A program made the position numbers and the translations under genes. Below, one piece after another: positions 31,139 to 41,236 of a stretch of DNA of 64,000 bases. The notes under the pieces are model-generated. The model was given only the letters and a program-made list of their open reading frames with translations. It did not search any database and had not been told where the DNA came from. The stretch's first letter is position 1. Each line of letters opens with the position of its first letter. The stretch comes from Symbiodinium natans. Lineage: Eukaryota; Sar; Dinophyceae; Suessiales; Symbiodiniaceae. The stretch is from positions 126,001-190,000 of the forward strand of contig CAJNDS010002822.1 of assembly GCA_905221605.1 (NCBI GenBank), written 5' to 3'.

Positions 31139-31426
31139 TCATTGCTGTACAAACGCGAGGAAAGCAGCAAAATGATTCTCCCAATTGGTGTCGTTTTTTG
31201 CATGGTCCATCCACCCTTCCCACCCCATAGTACGCGCGAAAACTTCCAAATGTGAGGCCCAGGAATTTCGAGGCCGGCCGCGAACGCGACTTCCAGGAGG
31301 TATCCATTCCATAACGCGTTTGATCCATCTGTTGGATGGTACGCAGCTCACATAACGAGCAAATCTCCAGTAATGCTCGAGGACGGCAAGTACACAAGTG
31401 AAAATAGAAGTGAGGTGGATAGGCAC
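31139..31426 (-). pseudogene. LINE (RTE/Jockey-type) C-terminal tail
   Basis: The minus strand reads NRWIKRVMEWIPPGSRVRGR then PRNSWASHLEVFARTMGWEG. The W-x-K-R-V-x-E-W...R-x-R-G-R-P-R-x-x-W signature is the conserved C-terminal tail of many LINE reverse transcriptases. No RT domain is attached, so this is a 5'-truncated remnant. Confidence 0.7.
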
Positions 31427-31449
31427 AGCACTTTGCGATGCACACCCAG

Positions 31450-32450
31450 TTTACAAAGCTGCAAAGGGATGCATCTCCTGCGCAATCACGTGCACAGCGT
31501 CATGGTGTCAACATGGCAGACCTCCCTGCGTACGTCCCATGGCAAGCATTTTGAAGGAGGATGCCCAGAAGAAGCACCTCTGCGGTCTTTGTTTCGAATG
31601 CGAAGAGCAACGCAAGTAGTGCTGCAACAGAGTCGACGGCCCTTTGTAGCTACTGCACAACCTGCGCTTGGTCAGAATTTTCTTACGTGAGCCATTGCCA
31701 TTGCATTGGTGACGCACCGCACTTCGCAACTCATCTGTGGCCGCGCAGTTTCTCCTCCGCACGGCGCTCTGCAACGCATTTGCCTGGCACAGCCTTAGTC
31801 AGCCAGCGGCTGTCACGCAAACACGCAATTCTGCGCAGCAGAAAAGGACTATTGCAATGCCGCTTACCTTTGCCTGGCATCATATCATGGCAGGCAGTCC
31901 ATTTTGTTCACATGTTCTTGCCTTCAGGACCATCGCGTTGCTGACGGGCCCGCATGGCCTCCAAAGAGTAGCGAACTTACTCTGGCACGTCCGCCCAAAG
32001 CTTATTCGCATGTCATGTTGGTTCTGCTTATTGCGCTGTGCAGGTAGTGTGCTCTTTCATTTTGCGTGTGACTTTTGCTCGAGGGTCAGTTTTTCCGCAT
32101 GTAATATAGCGCATGGCTTTTTCCGCTTCTGACGACGAGGATGTGCCTGCACCATCTTTTCCGGATTTAGCCTCAGCATTACGAGGATGCCCTGCAAACC
32201 CCGGTTGCTTGTGCTAGGTTGGGGCAGCCATCACAGGTTCGTGTGTGGGCAACTTCAAATACGCACGTACCTGCAGCTAGCACCCGGGAGTTTCATCTGA
32301 TTCTGCAGGCTCACCAGCGTCGGCGTCTTCTTGGCTTGACGCGCATACTACGCCCCAGGATTTGGGGTCTTTGCAACATGCCTGTTTGTGGGAGCGTGCG
32401 AACGCCAGCACTGTATAGCGCAACCCTGCGCAACTTTGTTCTCCCCCCAC
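31450..32450. other. Interval without a supported gene
   Basis: Frames of 60-130 codons occur on both strands without recognisable motifs. Confidence 0.5.
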
Positions 32451-32523
32451 TGTCGGTGTTAGTACTTGCACGTCCGCCTGCCGCTGCCCCAGCCGAGCGT
32501 TTTTTGTGCGCCCCCCCTATGAG

Positions 32524-32595
32524 TTCGTAGGTGGCCCTCTGACCATCGTCTGCAGTTGCAAAAAGGCGTGCGCCCAAAAAACAGAAAAAAAAACA
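32524..32595 (+). repeat. LINE 3' end, plus orientation, with A-rich tail
   Basis: TGGCCCTCTGACCATCGTCT, then GCAGTTGCAAAAAGGCGTG and an A-rich tail. The reverse complement of the same sequence lies at 33150-33200, next to the poly-T of the minus-strand LINE. So this is a severely truncated second insertion. Confidence 0.7.
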
Positions 32596-32724
32596 CCTGC
32601 TACCGGTTGCAGTTCCCCAATGCAATGCAATGATGCTCTCGGCTTGCTCGCGTTCCGGGCTGCTCACCATGCTCGCCGAACTCGTGTTGCGAGCTCACGT
32701 AGTAGCTGAGTCAAAAGCTTCCAT

Positions 32725-33110
32725 GCCAGATCATGCCAGCACATGATGATGTGCGGGTCACCAGTCCGTGCGAATGGCTGCCTTGCCCGCACGATGATCA
32801 CGTCCGTGTTACCCATGCGCGTCACCAGTGCGTGCGAATGGCCAGAAAGATCCATGCTAGTACGATGATTATGGATGTGGAGGACACGCCTGTCCGTCGC
32901 GGTGCAGCGAGCCATGGCGCTGTCGGCAGCAGGGCGAGCTTGGCCGGCAGCGACGAGGGCGGCGTAGAGGCTTCGTAACAAAAAGATGTGACACCAGTGC
33001 TCTGAGGGCGGGCCTTTGTTCCCTGACACCAGTGGGTGCGAGTGGCCAGCATGCCCGCGCGATGATCACGCCGTGTTGGTGCGAAAAACATGCATGCCAG
33101 CACGATGCCA
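32725..33110. repeat. Degenerate repeats with GCACGATGATCACG
   Basis: CACCAGTGCGTGCGAATGGC-type units recur at about 32759, 32822 and 33027, each followed by GATGATCACG or similar. Probably an old tandem array split by other sequence. Confidence 0.5.
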
Positions 33111-33128
33111 GCCAGCGCGCGTCGGGCG

Positions 33129-33153
33129 TTTTTTTTTTTTTTTTTTTTTTTTT
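33129..33153 (-). other. Poly(A) tail of minus-strand LINE (poly-T on plus)
   Basis: A run of 25 T on the plus strand. On the minus strand it follows the LINE stop and a 3' UTR containing GTCGTCTGCAGTTGCAAAAA, marking the 3' end of a retrotransposed copy. Confidence 0.8.
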
Positions 33154-33230
33154 CTCGCGCCTTTTTGCAACTGCAGACGACGGTCAGAGGGTCGACCCTA
33201 CAAGAGGCGCTCCGCTCGCCCCGGGGCTGC

Positions 33231-35185
33231 CTAGTGCTGGGGCAGCGGCAGGCGGCTGGGTTGCGGGGGCGCCAGCCAGCGTGCGTCGGCCAGGACTTCG
33301 TGCAGGTCTGGCGTCGTTCCGCCGACGCAGCACTCCCCGGCCAGCGGCAGCTCAAGAAGGGAGCTGGCATACGCGCGCTGCGCCGCCACCGCCAAGAACC
33401 CAGCCCAGCGCGCGACCCACGCCGCTTGCGCCGCCGGTCTGAGTGCGGCGGGAACACCGTCGGCCCGGTGCCGGGCCAGAAGGCGGAGGAAGCGGGCGGC
33501 CTCGGCACCAAAGCGGCCACCTACCTCGACCCCGACGACCACCAAGCGGCAGCGCCAGCTCGGGGTACGTCTGCTGTCGCTTACGGCGCGCCGCGGCATC
33601 GACGGCCTGGCCGGGGCGAACATCAGCGCCCGGCTGCGCCTCCCCCCTGCGGGTGACGGGGCTGACGATGGTGGCGTCAACGGCGAGCTGCGCTCCGTTC
33701 CACAGCGACAAGCCGTTGGCCACAACCTCAATGCGACGTGCGTCCGCGATGGGCACATCGACATTCATATCTGCCAGGCGCACGTTGTGACACACCCGCC
33801 CTCCCGCTTCCCGGCACACACGGGCTACCGCGCGCTCAAGCGGCAATGCCCGAGGGGCCAGGACACCGGAGGTGGCGCACGCCGACCGGTGGTCCCCCAA
33901 GGCATCCAAATGGCCGTGGCAGCTGCAGGTGCGCGGCGCCAACTGCAGCGGGAGCCGCAGGCGGCGTAGGAGCAGCACCCGGAACTGGGCCGGCGGGATG
34001 AGGAGCTCCGTGGCGGTCGGCCTTACTGTGAGGGCACGCCCGGCGTGCGGCCCGGCCTGCGACAGCAGCAGCGCACGAGATGCGGTGTCAAGGTCTGAAA
34101 GGTGCATCTCGAGCGCGCGCTCATCACATACCATGGCCGCACGCCTTTGCCACCCCCGCAAGGGGTCGTCACGTTCGCCATCGCCCGGGGGGACGGGCGA
34201 GAAGGAGTGCCACGGCGGCACCTCGAAGCCGCGTCCGCGCAAGAGTGCTGCCGCAGTGCGGGCGGACACAAGCGAAGGTGGCTCGCTACCACCTTGCGCC
34301 TCAAGCCCTTGCACGAGGCGCTCCGCGACGTCCGGAGCGCGGACGCGGATGGCGGGCAGCGAGTCGAACCAAGACGCCCACCAGGCGCTCTGGGCAGTCT
34401 CAGCGGCGGAACGCAAGCCCAGGCCGCCGAAGCGCAGGGGCAAATGCAGCACACGCCAGGCCGCGGGGGGGATGGGCGCGCTTTCGTCGCCATACAGGAG
34501 TCGCCCGAGGCAGCGGGTGACTGCCGCGTCATGGGCCTCGGCGAACTCGGCCGTAGAGACGGGGGGCAACATGCGCAGGAGGAAGTTGGCCCGAGTCGCA
34601 GCGCAGAAGTGTAGGAGCAGCCACGCAGCTTGCAGGTCACCCAAACCGGGGATGCATTCCAGCAACCGGTCGTGGGCTTGACGCTTGGCCTGCAGTTGGC
34701 AGCGGACAAACTCATCACTGCCAAGCGGAGCTCCAAGCACTGCAATCCCCTGGCGTTCCCTGGGCAAGGACCACGAGCCAGTCCAAAGGGGATCTGCATC
34801 GGGAGGCTGCAGGTCAGCAATGCCCGGCGGCTCCTCCCCGGCTGCGTTCCAGATTCGCGTCTTGCCCTCGTTTAAGCGCACCCGGGCATGGTGCCACAGG
34901 GCAGCTGACAGGGCGTCGCGCGCCGGCCGGGTGCGCTCCGGATTAGAAACGACATATGTGTCGTCAAGGAAGGCCAGGACGGCTTCTCCGGGCTGCATCT
35001 GACGAGCGAAAGCCTCCAGCGCGCCGTGCTGCGCGAGGGAATACAGGGCCGGCATGAGCGGGTCCCCCTGCTCGCCTCCCTCGCCCTGCGTGATGATGTG
35101 GTTGTTGCCCGCGTCGTCAACCCAGATGTAGCGACTTTCAGAGCCATAAAATTGCCTGGCGAAGGGCAGGAGCGGAGCGAGCTCG
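33231..35185 (-). pseudogene. Non-LTR retrotransposon RT, 5'-truncated, frameshifted
   Basis: The minus strand carries RYIWVDDAGNNHIITQGEGG, EQGDPLMPALYSLAQHGALE, then the catalytic variant FLDDTYVVS and ARVRLNEGKTRIWN of a LINE-type reverse transcriptase. After it come a Cys/His stretch (CSCHGHLDALGDHRSACATS) and a long C-terminal domain. The frame shifts near 33545; the C-terminus continues in another frame (AARFLRLLARHRADGVPAAL to PDLHEVLADARW) to the stop. Sequence upstream of the RT palm is missing. Poly(A) follows at 33129-33153. Confidence 0.85.
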
Positions 35186-35189
35186 TTTG

Positions 35190-35620
35190 CGCAGCACTCC
35201 CCGGCCTAAACCGGCCACCAACCACCAAGCAGCAGCGCCGGCAGGCGCACGAGCTCGGGGCACGTCTGCTGTCGCTTACGGTGCGCTGCGGGCGAACATC
35301 AGCACCCAGCTGCGCCTCCGCCCTGTGGGTGACGAAGCTGACGATGGTGGCGTCAAAGGCGAGCTGTGCTCCGTTCCACAGCGAAAGGCCGTTGGCCACA
35401 ACCTCAATGCGATCTGCGATGAGCACATCGACATTCCTACGCACGTTGTGGCATACCCGCCCTCCCGTTTCGCACGGGCAACCGCGCGCTCAAGCGGCAA
35501 CGAAAAAAATGCAAAAAAAGGCCAGGACAACGGAAGTTGCGCACGCTGACCGGTGGTCCCCCAGGGCATCCAAATGGCCGTGGAAACGGCAGGTGCGCGG
35601 CGCCAGCTGCAGCGGAGCCG
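35190..35620 (-). pseudogene. Second LINE remnant, same family
   Basis: The minus strand gives AVLLLRRLRLRCSWRRAPAV and, after frame changes, VALRLWPT-like and AQLGADVRP-like pieces parallel to the 33.3-34.0 kb copy (RRLRLPLQLAPRTCSCHGHL). Multiple shifts; dead. It abuts the next copy head-to-tail, suggesting nested or recombined insertions. Confidence 0.7.
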
Positions 35621-35899
35621 CAGGCGGCGCAGGAGCAGCACGGCGTGCGGTCCGGTCTGCGGTGAGGGCCGCTCAAGGCGCTGGCGCCACAGGACAGACA
35701 AGAACTCATCAGAGCGCAATATACCACGCAACCCCGCTTGGGACGAACCAATAAACACGCTATAAACACACATGCACCCTGCGTCGTGTGTTTTTTCCAA
35801 TGCTCCTTTTCTGCTGCACACGCTCGTGTCCTCGAGGCCACATGGGCCGCCCGGCCCCAGGATATGGTGCAGCGGCAGCGGCCGAAGTCCATGCCCGCC

Positions 35900-36260
35900 G
35901 AGATGCGCCGCCCCATCGCTCTCCGCCGCGCGAGGCTGTGGTAGACCAGTGCGCGTCAGCGGGGACACAAGGGTGGCATCGCAGCACAAGGCGAGACCCA
36001 GTGGGGTGGCGCCGTTGACGATGAGATCCAATCGGCGCCGATCTTCGGCGGGGACCCCGGGTGCCGACTTCGGGCCCCACAGCCCCCCGCACTATGCGCA
36101 CCCACGCCCTGTCCACCACCTTGGCCCGCCGCGCTAACAGCCCTGTGCGAGGGCATGCCAAGGCGTGGTCGCCGTACGCGTCCACGTTTCCGCCGAATCC
36201 GGGCGAGCCGCACTGGCGTGCTTGATGGGCAGGGGAAAGCGCAATCGCCTGCGAGCACGC
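35900..36260 (-). pseudogene. Third LINE family C-terminal remnant
   Basis: The minus strand reads GNVDAYGDHALACPRTGLLA, RRAKVVDRAWVRIVRGAVGP, then pieces in a shifted frame. The D-x-x-G-D-H-A-x-x-C-P zinc-like motif is the C-terminal CCHC/H-C region of another LINE type. Disrupted. Confidence 0.65.
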
Positions 36261-36269
36261 GCACGGCCG

Positions 36270-37494
36270 TTCTTTTTCTATAATTTTTCCAGCCGTTCTG
36301 GTTATTTGGTTACCGGTTCGGCCGTTCTGGGTTCCAATTTGTTCCTCAGAGCGCTGTGCGTGTTTGCCGTCAAGATCCGTCAAATATACAGCAGCAACCA
36401 ACCTGTCCACACCCACTTTGTCTGATTCTTTGGGAGAAGGTTGGCTAATACGGCCTCGCAGCTTCGGCAGGGCGGGGAGAACAAACAAATAAAAAAACAA
36501 CCTGTCCTCGCGTCGCCTTCAAAAGCACCATGCAACAATTTGAATTAGAGTCACATCGTGTCATATCTCACATGCCTCTGCGGCTTGGCCAACTGATGCC
36601 ACAAGTTGCACATTGTACACAATGTGTCTCGCTGATTCTCGTTGTGTTTACGGCGGCATGCGTGTTTAAACAAAAACTTCGCAAACACAAGACTGGGGTT
36701 GTGCCAACTCGGGATCTCCATTTCGTCTCAAAAAAGCATGCGCGGAGCATTCAAGCAATGCGTGGTTCAACGTGTCCGGGCCACGTGCGCAAAAACGGCA
36801 TGTGAATGGCGTGCTGCGCGTCCATCCCTGAAACAGTCATGGCCACACCGAGCCAATCCCCAAAACCGCGCAGAGACAGGAGAAAGATGCTGGCTGTAGG
36901 CTATAGGGTAACTGTTGCAGTATTGAGGAGTCTGGCTGATTGGTTTTCGCATGTACGAGTGGTTGAGGCAGAAATCTTCATTCCGAGCATTGCCGCCCTC
37001 TTATTTTGTCACCGTCGGTGTGATAAAGCGTCGCAGACTTCCAACGGAGGGAGGAAACCGATGCTATGGAAAGTTAGATTGAAAGAAATAGATTCTGATT
37101 TTTTACAGGTAAGAAACACGCCTATGAGGAAAAACGTCGCAGGGTCGTCAATCAGCCACATACCATTCTTTTGAGATTTGCGCGCAGGCATATGCAGAGC
37201 CCATGACACGTCTGCGGAACGGTGTGTTGAACACGTGCGCGGCGGCAGCGCGATGGGAAGAGGCGCCGTGTGAGTCTGAGCTGCAAAACCGCGTGCGTGA
37301 TTTTCGTAGCTGGCACAGTTGCGCAACAGGCCATGGTCATTGTGGGTTACATGCGATTTGCAACGGAGCTCAGCTTTCTTCCAGCAATCAGCGCCAGTGC
37401 GCGGCAACAAGAAGCAGGCATTGCGCAACAGCTCTTGCCACTTGGCGGGGTGTCAGTCAGAAAATGTTCGGAGAACTTGTGTTTATGACGGACT
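36270..37494. other. Interval without a supported gene
   Basis: Frames up to 139 codons are present on either strand, with no motif I recognise and no heptamer tracts. Confidence 0.5.
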
Positions 37495-38178
37495 GTGCTT
37501 GACCCGCCGGGCACACTTCAAGGAATTAATGTTAATGGGGGCCCTGTACTTTATAAGGGCAATACAACACACGGAGTGCCAACAGTCGTCACATTACTTG
37601 AACTACTAGTACATTACCCGGTGACCCGCCAGGTCGCAGATGCAGCAATGTTCATTGCAATTAACGGCCGAGATTTTCACGGCCGCGATGGGCGCAACGG
37701 ACGACAGCTGGGGACAGAACCCTTTCTTCGAGGCTGGCAAAAGTTTCATGCGTGTGCATGCCGAATCGGCTGTCACGTTGTAGGACCCTCTCAGTTTCAG
37801 ATGAATCGTGGTATGCGACATAGAATTTTTGTTGAGGCTGGTTGGCCATGGGCGTTGCGAATGCTGAGAGATATGGCCCTCGCCGAAACCCGTGTTGATG
37901 CAGTGGCCATGAATGTTCCATTGAACAAATGTGTTCGCGCCCAATGCTGGGAAACTACGCTGGGCATGGCTCCTTATTTCAAAAGCGGGACTGGCACGTT
38001 TTTGTTGAAAGCTGGGATTTCCGTTTGGTTCGGGTTCTTGTTGATGCGTTACTTGTTTGGATGTCGAGCCGTTGCCAGAGCAAGGCTCACGCGTTCCAGG
38101 CCGCAGGCTTGCTTGCGACAGCAATTACGGATGCCGCATTCATCATGGGCCATGTGGCTTGGACGGAAACACCCATGA
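37495..38178 (+). CDS. PPR-like protein fragment
   Basis: A 227-codon plus frame. Residues ~120-165 read EAGWPWALRMLRDMALAETR then VDAVAMNVPLNKCVRAQCWE, a PPR helix pair (W-x-x-A-L-x-x-L-x-D-M ... D-x-x-x-x-N ... C-x-x-A-x-x-W) in the dinoflagellate style. The rest (LDPPGTLQGINVNGGPVLYK) is not recognised and may belong to another exon or intron. Likely an organelle-RNA-binding family member or remnant. Confidence 0.5.
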   Translation: MLDPPGTLQGINVNGGPVLYKGNTTHGVPTVVTLLELLVHYPVTRQVADAAMFIAINGRDFHGRDGRNGRQLGTEPFLRGWQKFHACACRIGCHVVGPSQFQMNRGMRHRIFVEAGWPWALRMLRDMALAETRVDAVAMNVPLNKCVRAQCWETTLGMAPYFKSGTGTFLLKAGISVWFGFLLMRYLFGCRAVARARLTRSRPQACLRQQLRMPHSSWAMWLGRKHP

Positions 38179-38202
38179 TCAGCCTCGGCCCACTTTTTTT
38201 GT

Positions 38203-38493
38203 TTGCGTGGATGGCAAGCCAGCAAAGGCACTGTCGGACTTGTGGCAGATGTCCTTGACGCGACTGAGTTCATTCAGTGGGAAATCCGTGGTTACGCTGA
38301 ACCCACTTCTCAGCGCTTGCGCAACTTGGACCCGAGGGTTTCAGGAAGGTTGCTTTGGTTTGGGCCGGTGAGCGGATTTCGTCACCCTTTGACCCCGAAA
38401 AACTTCCACCTGGAGCGAAACCCTGCAAGTTCAGCAGCCCTTGTCAAGGAGCGTGGTGGAGCATGGAAGGCCCAAAGGGTTAGATACGGTTAG
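38203..38493 (+). CDS. Unassigned frame after PPR-like piece
   Basis: Plus frame ADVLDATEFIQWEIRGYAEP then TSQRLRNLDPRVSGRLLWFG, ending at TAG. It may be a further exon of the preceding gene. Unrecognised. Confidence 0.3.
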   Translation: MRGWQASKGTVGLVADVLDATEFIQWEIRGYAEPTSQRLRNLDPRVSGRLLWFGPVSGFRHPLTPKNFHLERNPASSAALVKERGGAWKAQRVRYG

Positions 38494-38794
38494 ATGCGAT
38501 GCTTCGAGGTTCATGCAGGGGCCAGAGCCTGTGTTTAGGGGTTCAAGGGTGCCTTTTGTCTGACTTGAGCTGTCTACAGTCTAGTCCTTGGTCAATGATT
38601 CATAACTCGCAACCCTCCGACACTTTCACTACGACGTGTTGCATCAATGTTAAAGAAAACGCCATTTTACGAGTGTTACACTTGTAGAAAGTGCCACAGC
38701 AACTTGAGCCCTTGCCTGTGTGGGAATCATTCCGGCTGCAAAATTTCCTGTGTAGGAATCATTCCGGCTGCAAAACCAGTGCCTTTTGTCAATC

Positions 38795-38958
38795 CCCTAA
38801 ACCCGAAACCCGAAACCCGAAACCCGAAACCCGAAACCCTAAACCGTAAGCCCTAAGCCCTAAGCCCTAAGCCCTAAGCCCTAAGCCCTAAGCCCTAAGC
38901 CCTAAGCCCTAAACCCTGAACCCTAGTGACCTAAACCCTAAACCCTAAACCCTAAACC
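38795..38958 (-). repeat. CCCGAAA, CCCTAAG and CCCTAAA blocks
   Basis: Three successive homogeneous blocks of different heptamer variants, marking the resumption of telomere-type repeats after a 10-kb gap. Confidence 0.95.
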
Positions 38959-38976
38959 CCGGCCCCTGGTATGCAG

Positions 38977-39085
38977 GTGGCCATCCGAAGCTGCCGAGCA
39001 ACTGGCTTTGCGAAGCGGGATTCAGGGCACCCCTTTGCCAAGATTTTGTGTGTTCCCAGTTGCTGTGCAGATGGGCCTCTTGAAG
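38977..39085. other. Exon-like island 19
   Basis: Plus, after ATGCAG: VAIRSCRATGFAKRDSGHPF, continuing to a GTTGGG donor. Likely plus, like its neighbours. Product unknown. Confidence 0.4.
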
Positions 39086-39378
39086 GTTGGGACTCGATTC
39101 CCATAAGTTAGAGATTAGGGTTTAGGGTTTAGGGTTGTTTAGGGTTTACAGCTAAGCCGGGCGGGAGCATAGCCAAGCTCGTTGCAAAAGGGTTTAGGGT
39201 TCAGGGTTTAGGGTTTAGGGGGTATTCGTACAACACCATGGGCTTAATGAGTCCCCAGCTGCTGAGGGCGTGCGAAACCTTTCCCACTCCGGGCGCCTCG
39301 GAACCCAGGAAGCTGCCATGGCCCGGCTTCAGATGGACACCATCAGCTTCAGCCTCAGAAGTTTCCTTTGCCAGTTTA

Positions 39379-39592
39379 CCCTAAACCCTAAACCCTAAAC
39401 CCTAAACCCTAAACCCTAAACCCAAAACCCTAAACCCAAAACCCTAAACCCTAAACCCTAAACCCTACACCCTGAAGCCTTTCTGCGAGTAAGCATCGAA
39501 ACCCTAAACCCTGAACCCTAGTGACCTAAACCCTAAACCCTAAACCCTAAACCCTAAACCCTAAACCCTAAACCCTAAACCCTAAACCCTCT
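39379..39592 (-). repeat. Two (CCCTAAA)n tracts
   Basis: Arrays at 39379-39475 and 39498-39592, with a CCCAAAA variant block, separated by about 25 bp. Confidence 0.95.
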
Positions 39593-39602
39593 CTTACTAT
39601 GT

Positions 39603-40395
39603 ATATTTAAACCCTAATGACCTTCGTGACCATGTTGTTTTTTTTTCTGGGCCCTAAACCCTGACCTCCTTCGTGACCAAATTGTTTTTTTTCCTGGGCC
39701 GTGCCTCCAAAACACCCCAAATGAGGGGGACCCCAGGATCGGCCCGGGTCCCAGTTCAAAATGCGATTTTTTAGTACTGAAATCGACGCTTCTGGGTGGG
39801 CTCTCGTTTTCTGGATTTTTGATCAAAACCGAGCCTTTGGGCCCTAAACCCTGACCCCCTTCGTGACCAAATGGTTTTTTTCCACCCGGGGGGGCCCTAA
39901 ACCCTGACCCCCTTCGTGACCAAATGGTTTTTTTCCACCCGGGGGGGCCCTAAACCCTAAACCCTGACCCCCTTCGTGACCAAATGGTTTTTTTCCACCC
40001 GGGGGGGCCGTAAACCCTGACCCCCTTCGTGACCAAATTGTTTTTTTCCACCCGGGGGGGCCCTAAACCCTGACCCCCTTCGTGACCAAATGGTTTTTTT
40101 CCACCCGGGAGGGGCCCTAAACCCTGACCCCCTTCGTGACCAAATGGTTTTTTTCCACCCGGGGGGGCCCTAAACCCTGACCCCCTTCGTGACCAAATTG
40201 TTTTTTTCCACCCGGGGGGGCCCCTAAACCCTGACCCCCTTCGTGACTAAATGGTTTTTTTCCCCCCGGGAAGGCCCTAAACCCTGACCCCCTTCGTGAC
40301 CAAATGGTTTTTTTCCCCCCGTGGGGGCCCTAAACCCTGACCCCCTTCGTGACCAAACGGTTGTTTTCCCCCAGGGGGGGGCCCTAGGGAAAGTT
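39603..40395 (+). repeat. 53-bp minisatellite containing the heptamer
   Basis: Units of about 53 bp start CCCTAAACCCTGACCCCC, continue TTCGTGACCAAATGG, and end with a T-run and CCACCCGGGGGGG. About ten tight copies lie at 39842-40390 and two degenerate ones at 39603-39700. Each unit carries one CCCTAAA. Regular spacing but no distinct spacers, so not a CRISPR-like array. Confidence 0.92.
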
Positions 40396-40540
40396 TGCCT
40401 CCAAAACCACCCCAAATGCACCCCCCACCCCACCCTCCCCGGTTTGAGAATTAGATTTTGGTTTTTCGGCCAATTGGACCTTGAGCTTTAAGCCTACTGG
40501 GAATGTATTGAGTGGACTTTGTATTTTCTCAATGTTATGG

Positions 40541-40622
40541 GTTTCTTGGGTGGGTGGGGTTTTATTCCAGCCCTTGACAAGCTGCTCGACTAGTGAATGC
40601 TCGGACTTGAGATGCTGAACCC
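40541..40622. repeat. Second copy of the left-edge dispersed repeat
   Basis: Matches window bases ~90-172 (TTCTTGGGTGGG ... CTTGACAA ... GAGATGCTGAACCCTA). Confidence 0.55.
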
Positions 40623-40659
40623 TATACCCTAAATCCTAAACCCTAGCGGCCTTTCGAAG

Positions 40660-40741
40660 GTTTCTTCCCAAGATCCCGGCAGGTGTGAACTCTGCCATCA
40701 GTGCTTGCGCTGCCGGGGGCCGCTGGCTCGAGGATCGTGCG
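40660..40741 (+). CDS. PPR-like exon
   Basis: Between TCGAAG and a GTGGGTGG donor the plus strand reads FLPKIPAGVNSAISACAAGG then RWLED. The N-S-A-I-S-A-C-A-x-G-G-x-W core is the second helix and turn of a dinoflagellate-type PPR repeat. A MITE-1 copy lies in the proposed downstream intron. Confidence 0.5.
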
Positions 40742-40760
40742 GTGGGTGGTCGAACTTCAC

Positions 40761-40871
40761 AAGGAACCCCAAGCCTTATACGAACAGTCCTGAATTGGGA
40801 TGATAGTGGGTACTATAGAATCCTTATGAAGGACTGTTACAGTACTGTTACAGTATAAGGGGGAACGTCCC
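40761..40871. mobile_element. MITE-1 copy c
   Basis: About 110 bp, with CTTATACGAACAGTCCT inverted against AGGACTGTTACAGTATAAGG and the terminal GGAACGTCCC. An internal ACTGTTACAGT duplication is present. Confidence 0.7.
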
Positions 40872-40953
40872 AACTTATGAGGCCTTGAGCCTTTTCAGGG
40901 CTTGCAGAGTTCAAGCATTTAGGGTGTGGAGGCCTGGCCCTGTAGCCTTTCAT

Positions 40954-41099
40954 GCCTCTACTAGGGCCGAGCGCGGCCTGCGCTTATTTTTTGGGGGTGC
41001 TGGCAAGGCATCCCGGTCTGCTGAACCCTCAGCAGACCGGGATGCCTTGCCAGCACCCCCAAAAAATAAGCGCAGGCCGCGCTCGGCCCTAGTAGAGGC
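40954..41099. repeat. Perfect 71-bp inverted repeat, 4-nt loop
   Basis: Arms 40954-41024 and 41029-41099 are exact reverse complements as read, with loop ACCC. An arm begins GCCTCTACTAGGGCCGAGCG. Perfect identity over 71 bp suggests very recent formation or a foldback sequencing/assembly artefact. Confidence 0.92.
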
Positions 41100-41160
41100 A
41101 ACCTCAGTTCACCTTAAACGAATCATACAGTCCGCCCTCCCCCCCCCCCCGGGTCCTCAG

Positions 41161-41236
41161 TGCTGTTCCAAGTGGTTGCACAAGAGTTAGCAGGGGCAGT
41201 AGCCCAAAGGGGAGAGCCTGAAAATGCAGCTCTCTA
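41161..41236. other. Exon-like island 20
   Basis: Plus, after CCTCAG: LFQVVAQELAGAVAQRGEPE. Helical and well mixed. Unrecognised. Confidence 0.35.

Noticed and set aside
33872-34681. Plus-strand long ORF opposite the LINE
   Set aside because: The minus strand carries recognisable RT motifs; the plus frame is Arg/Ser/Pro-rich shadow.
39603-40395. Regular repeats resembling a CRISPR array
   Set aside because: Units are contiguous tandem copies without unique spacers, in a eukaryotic context; it is a minisatellite.
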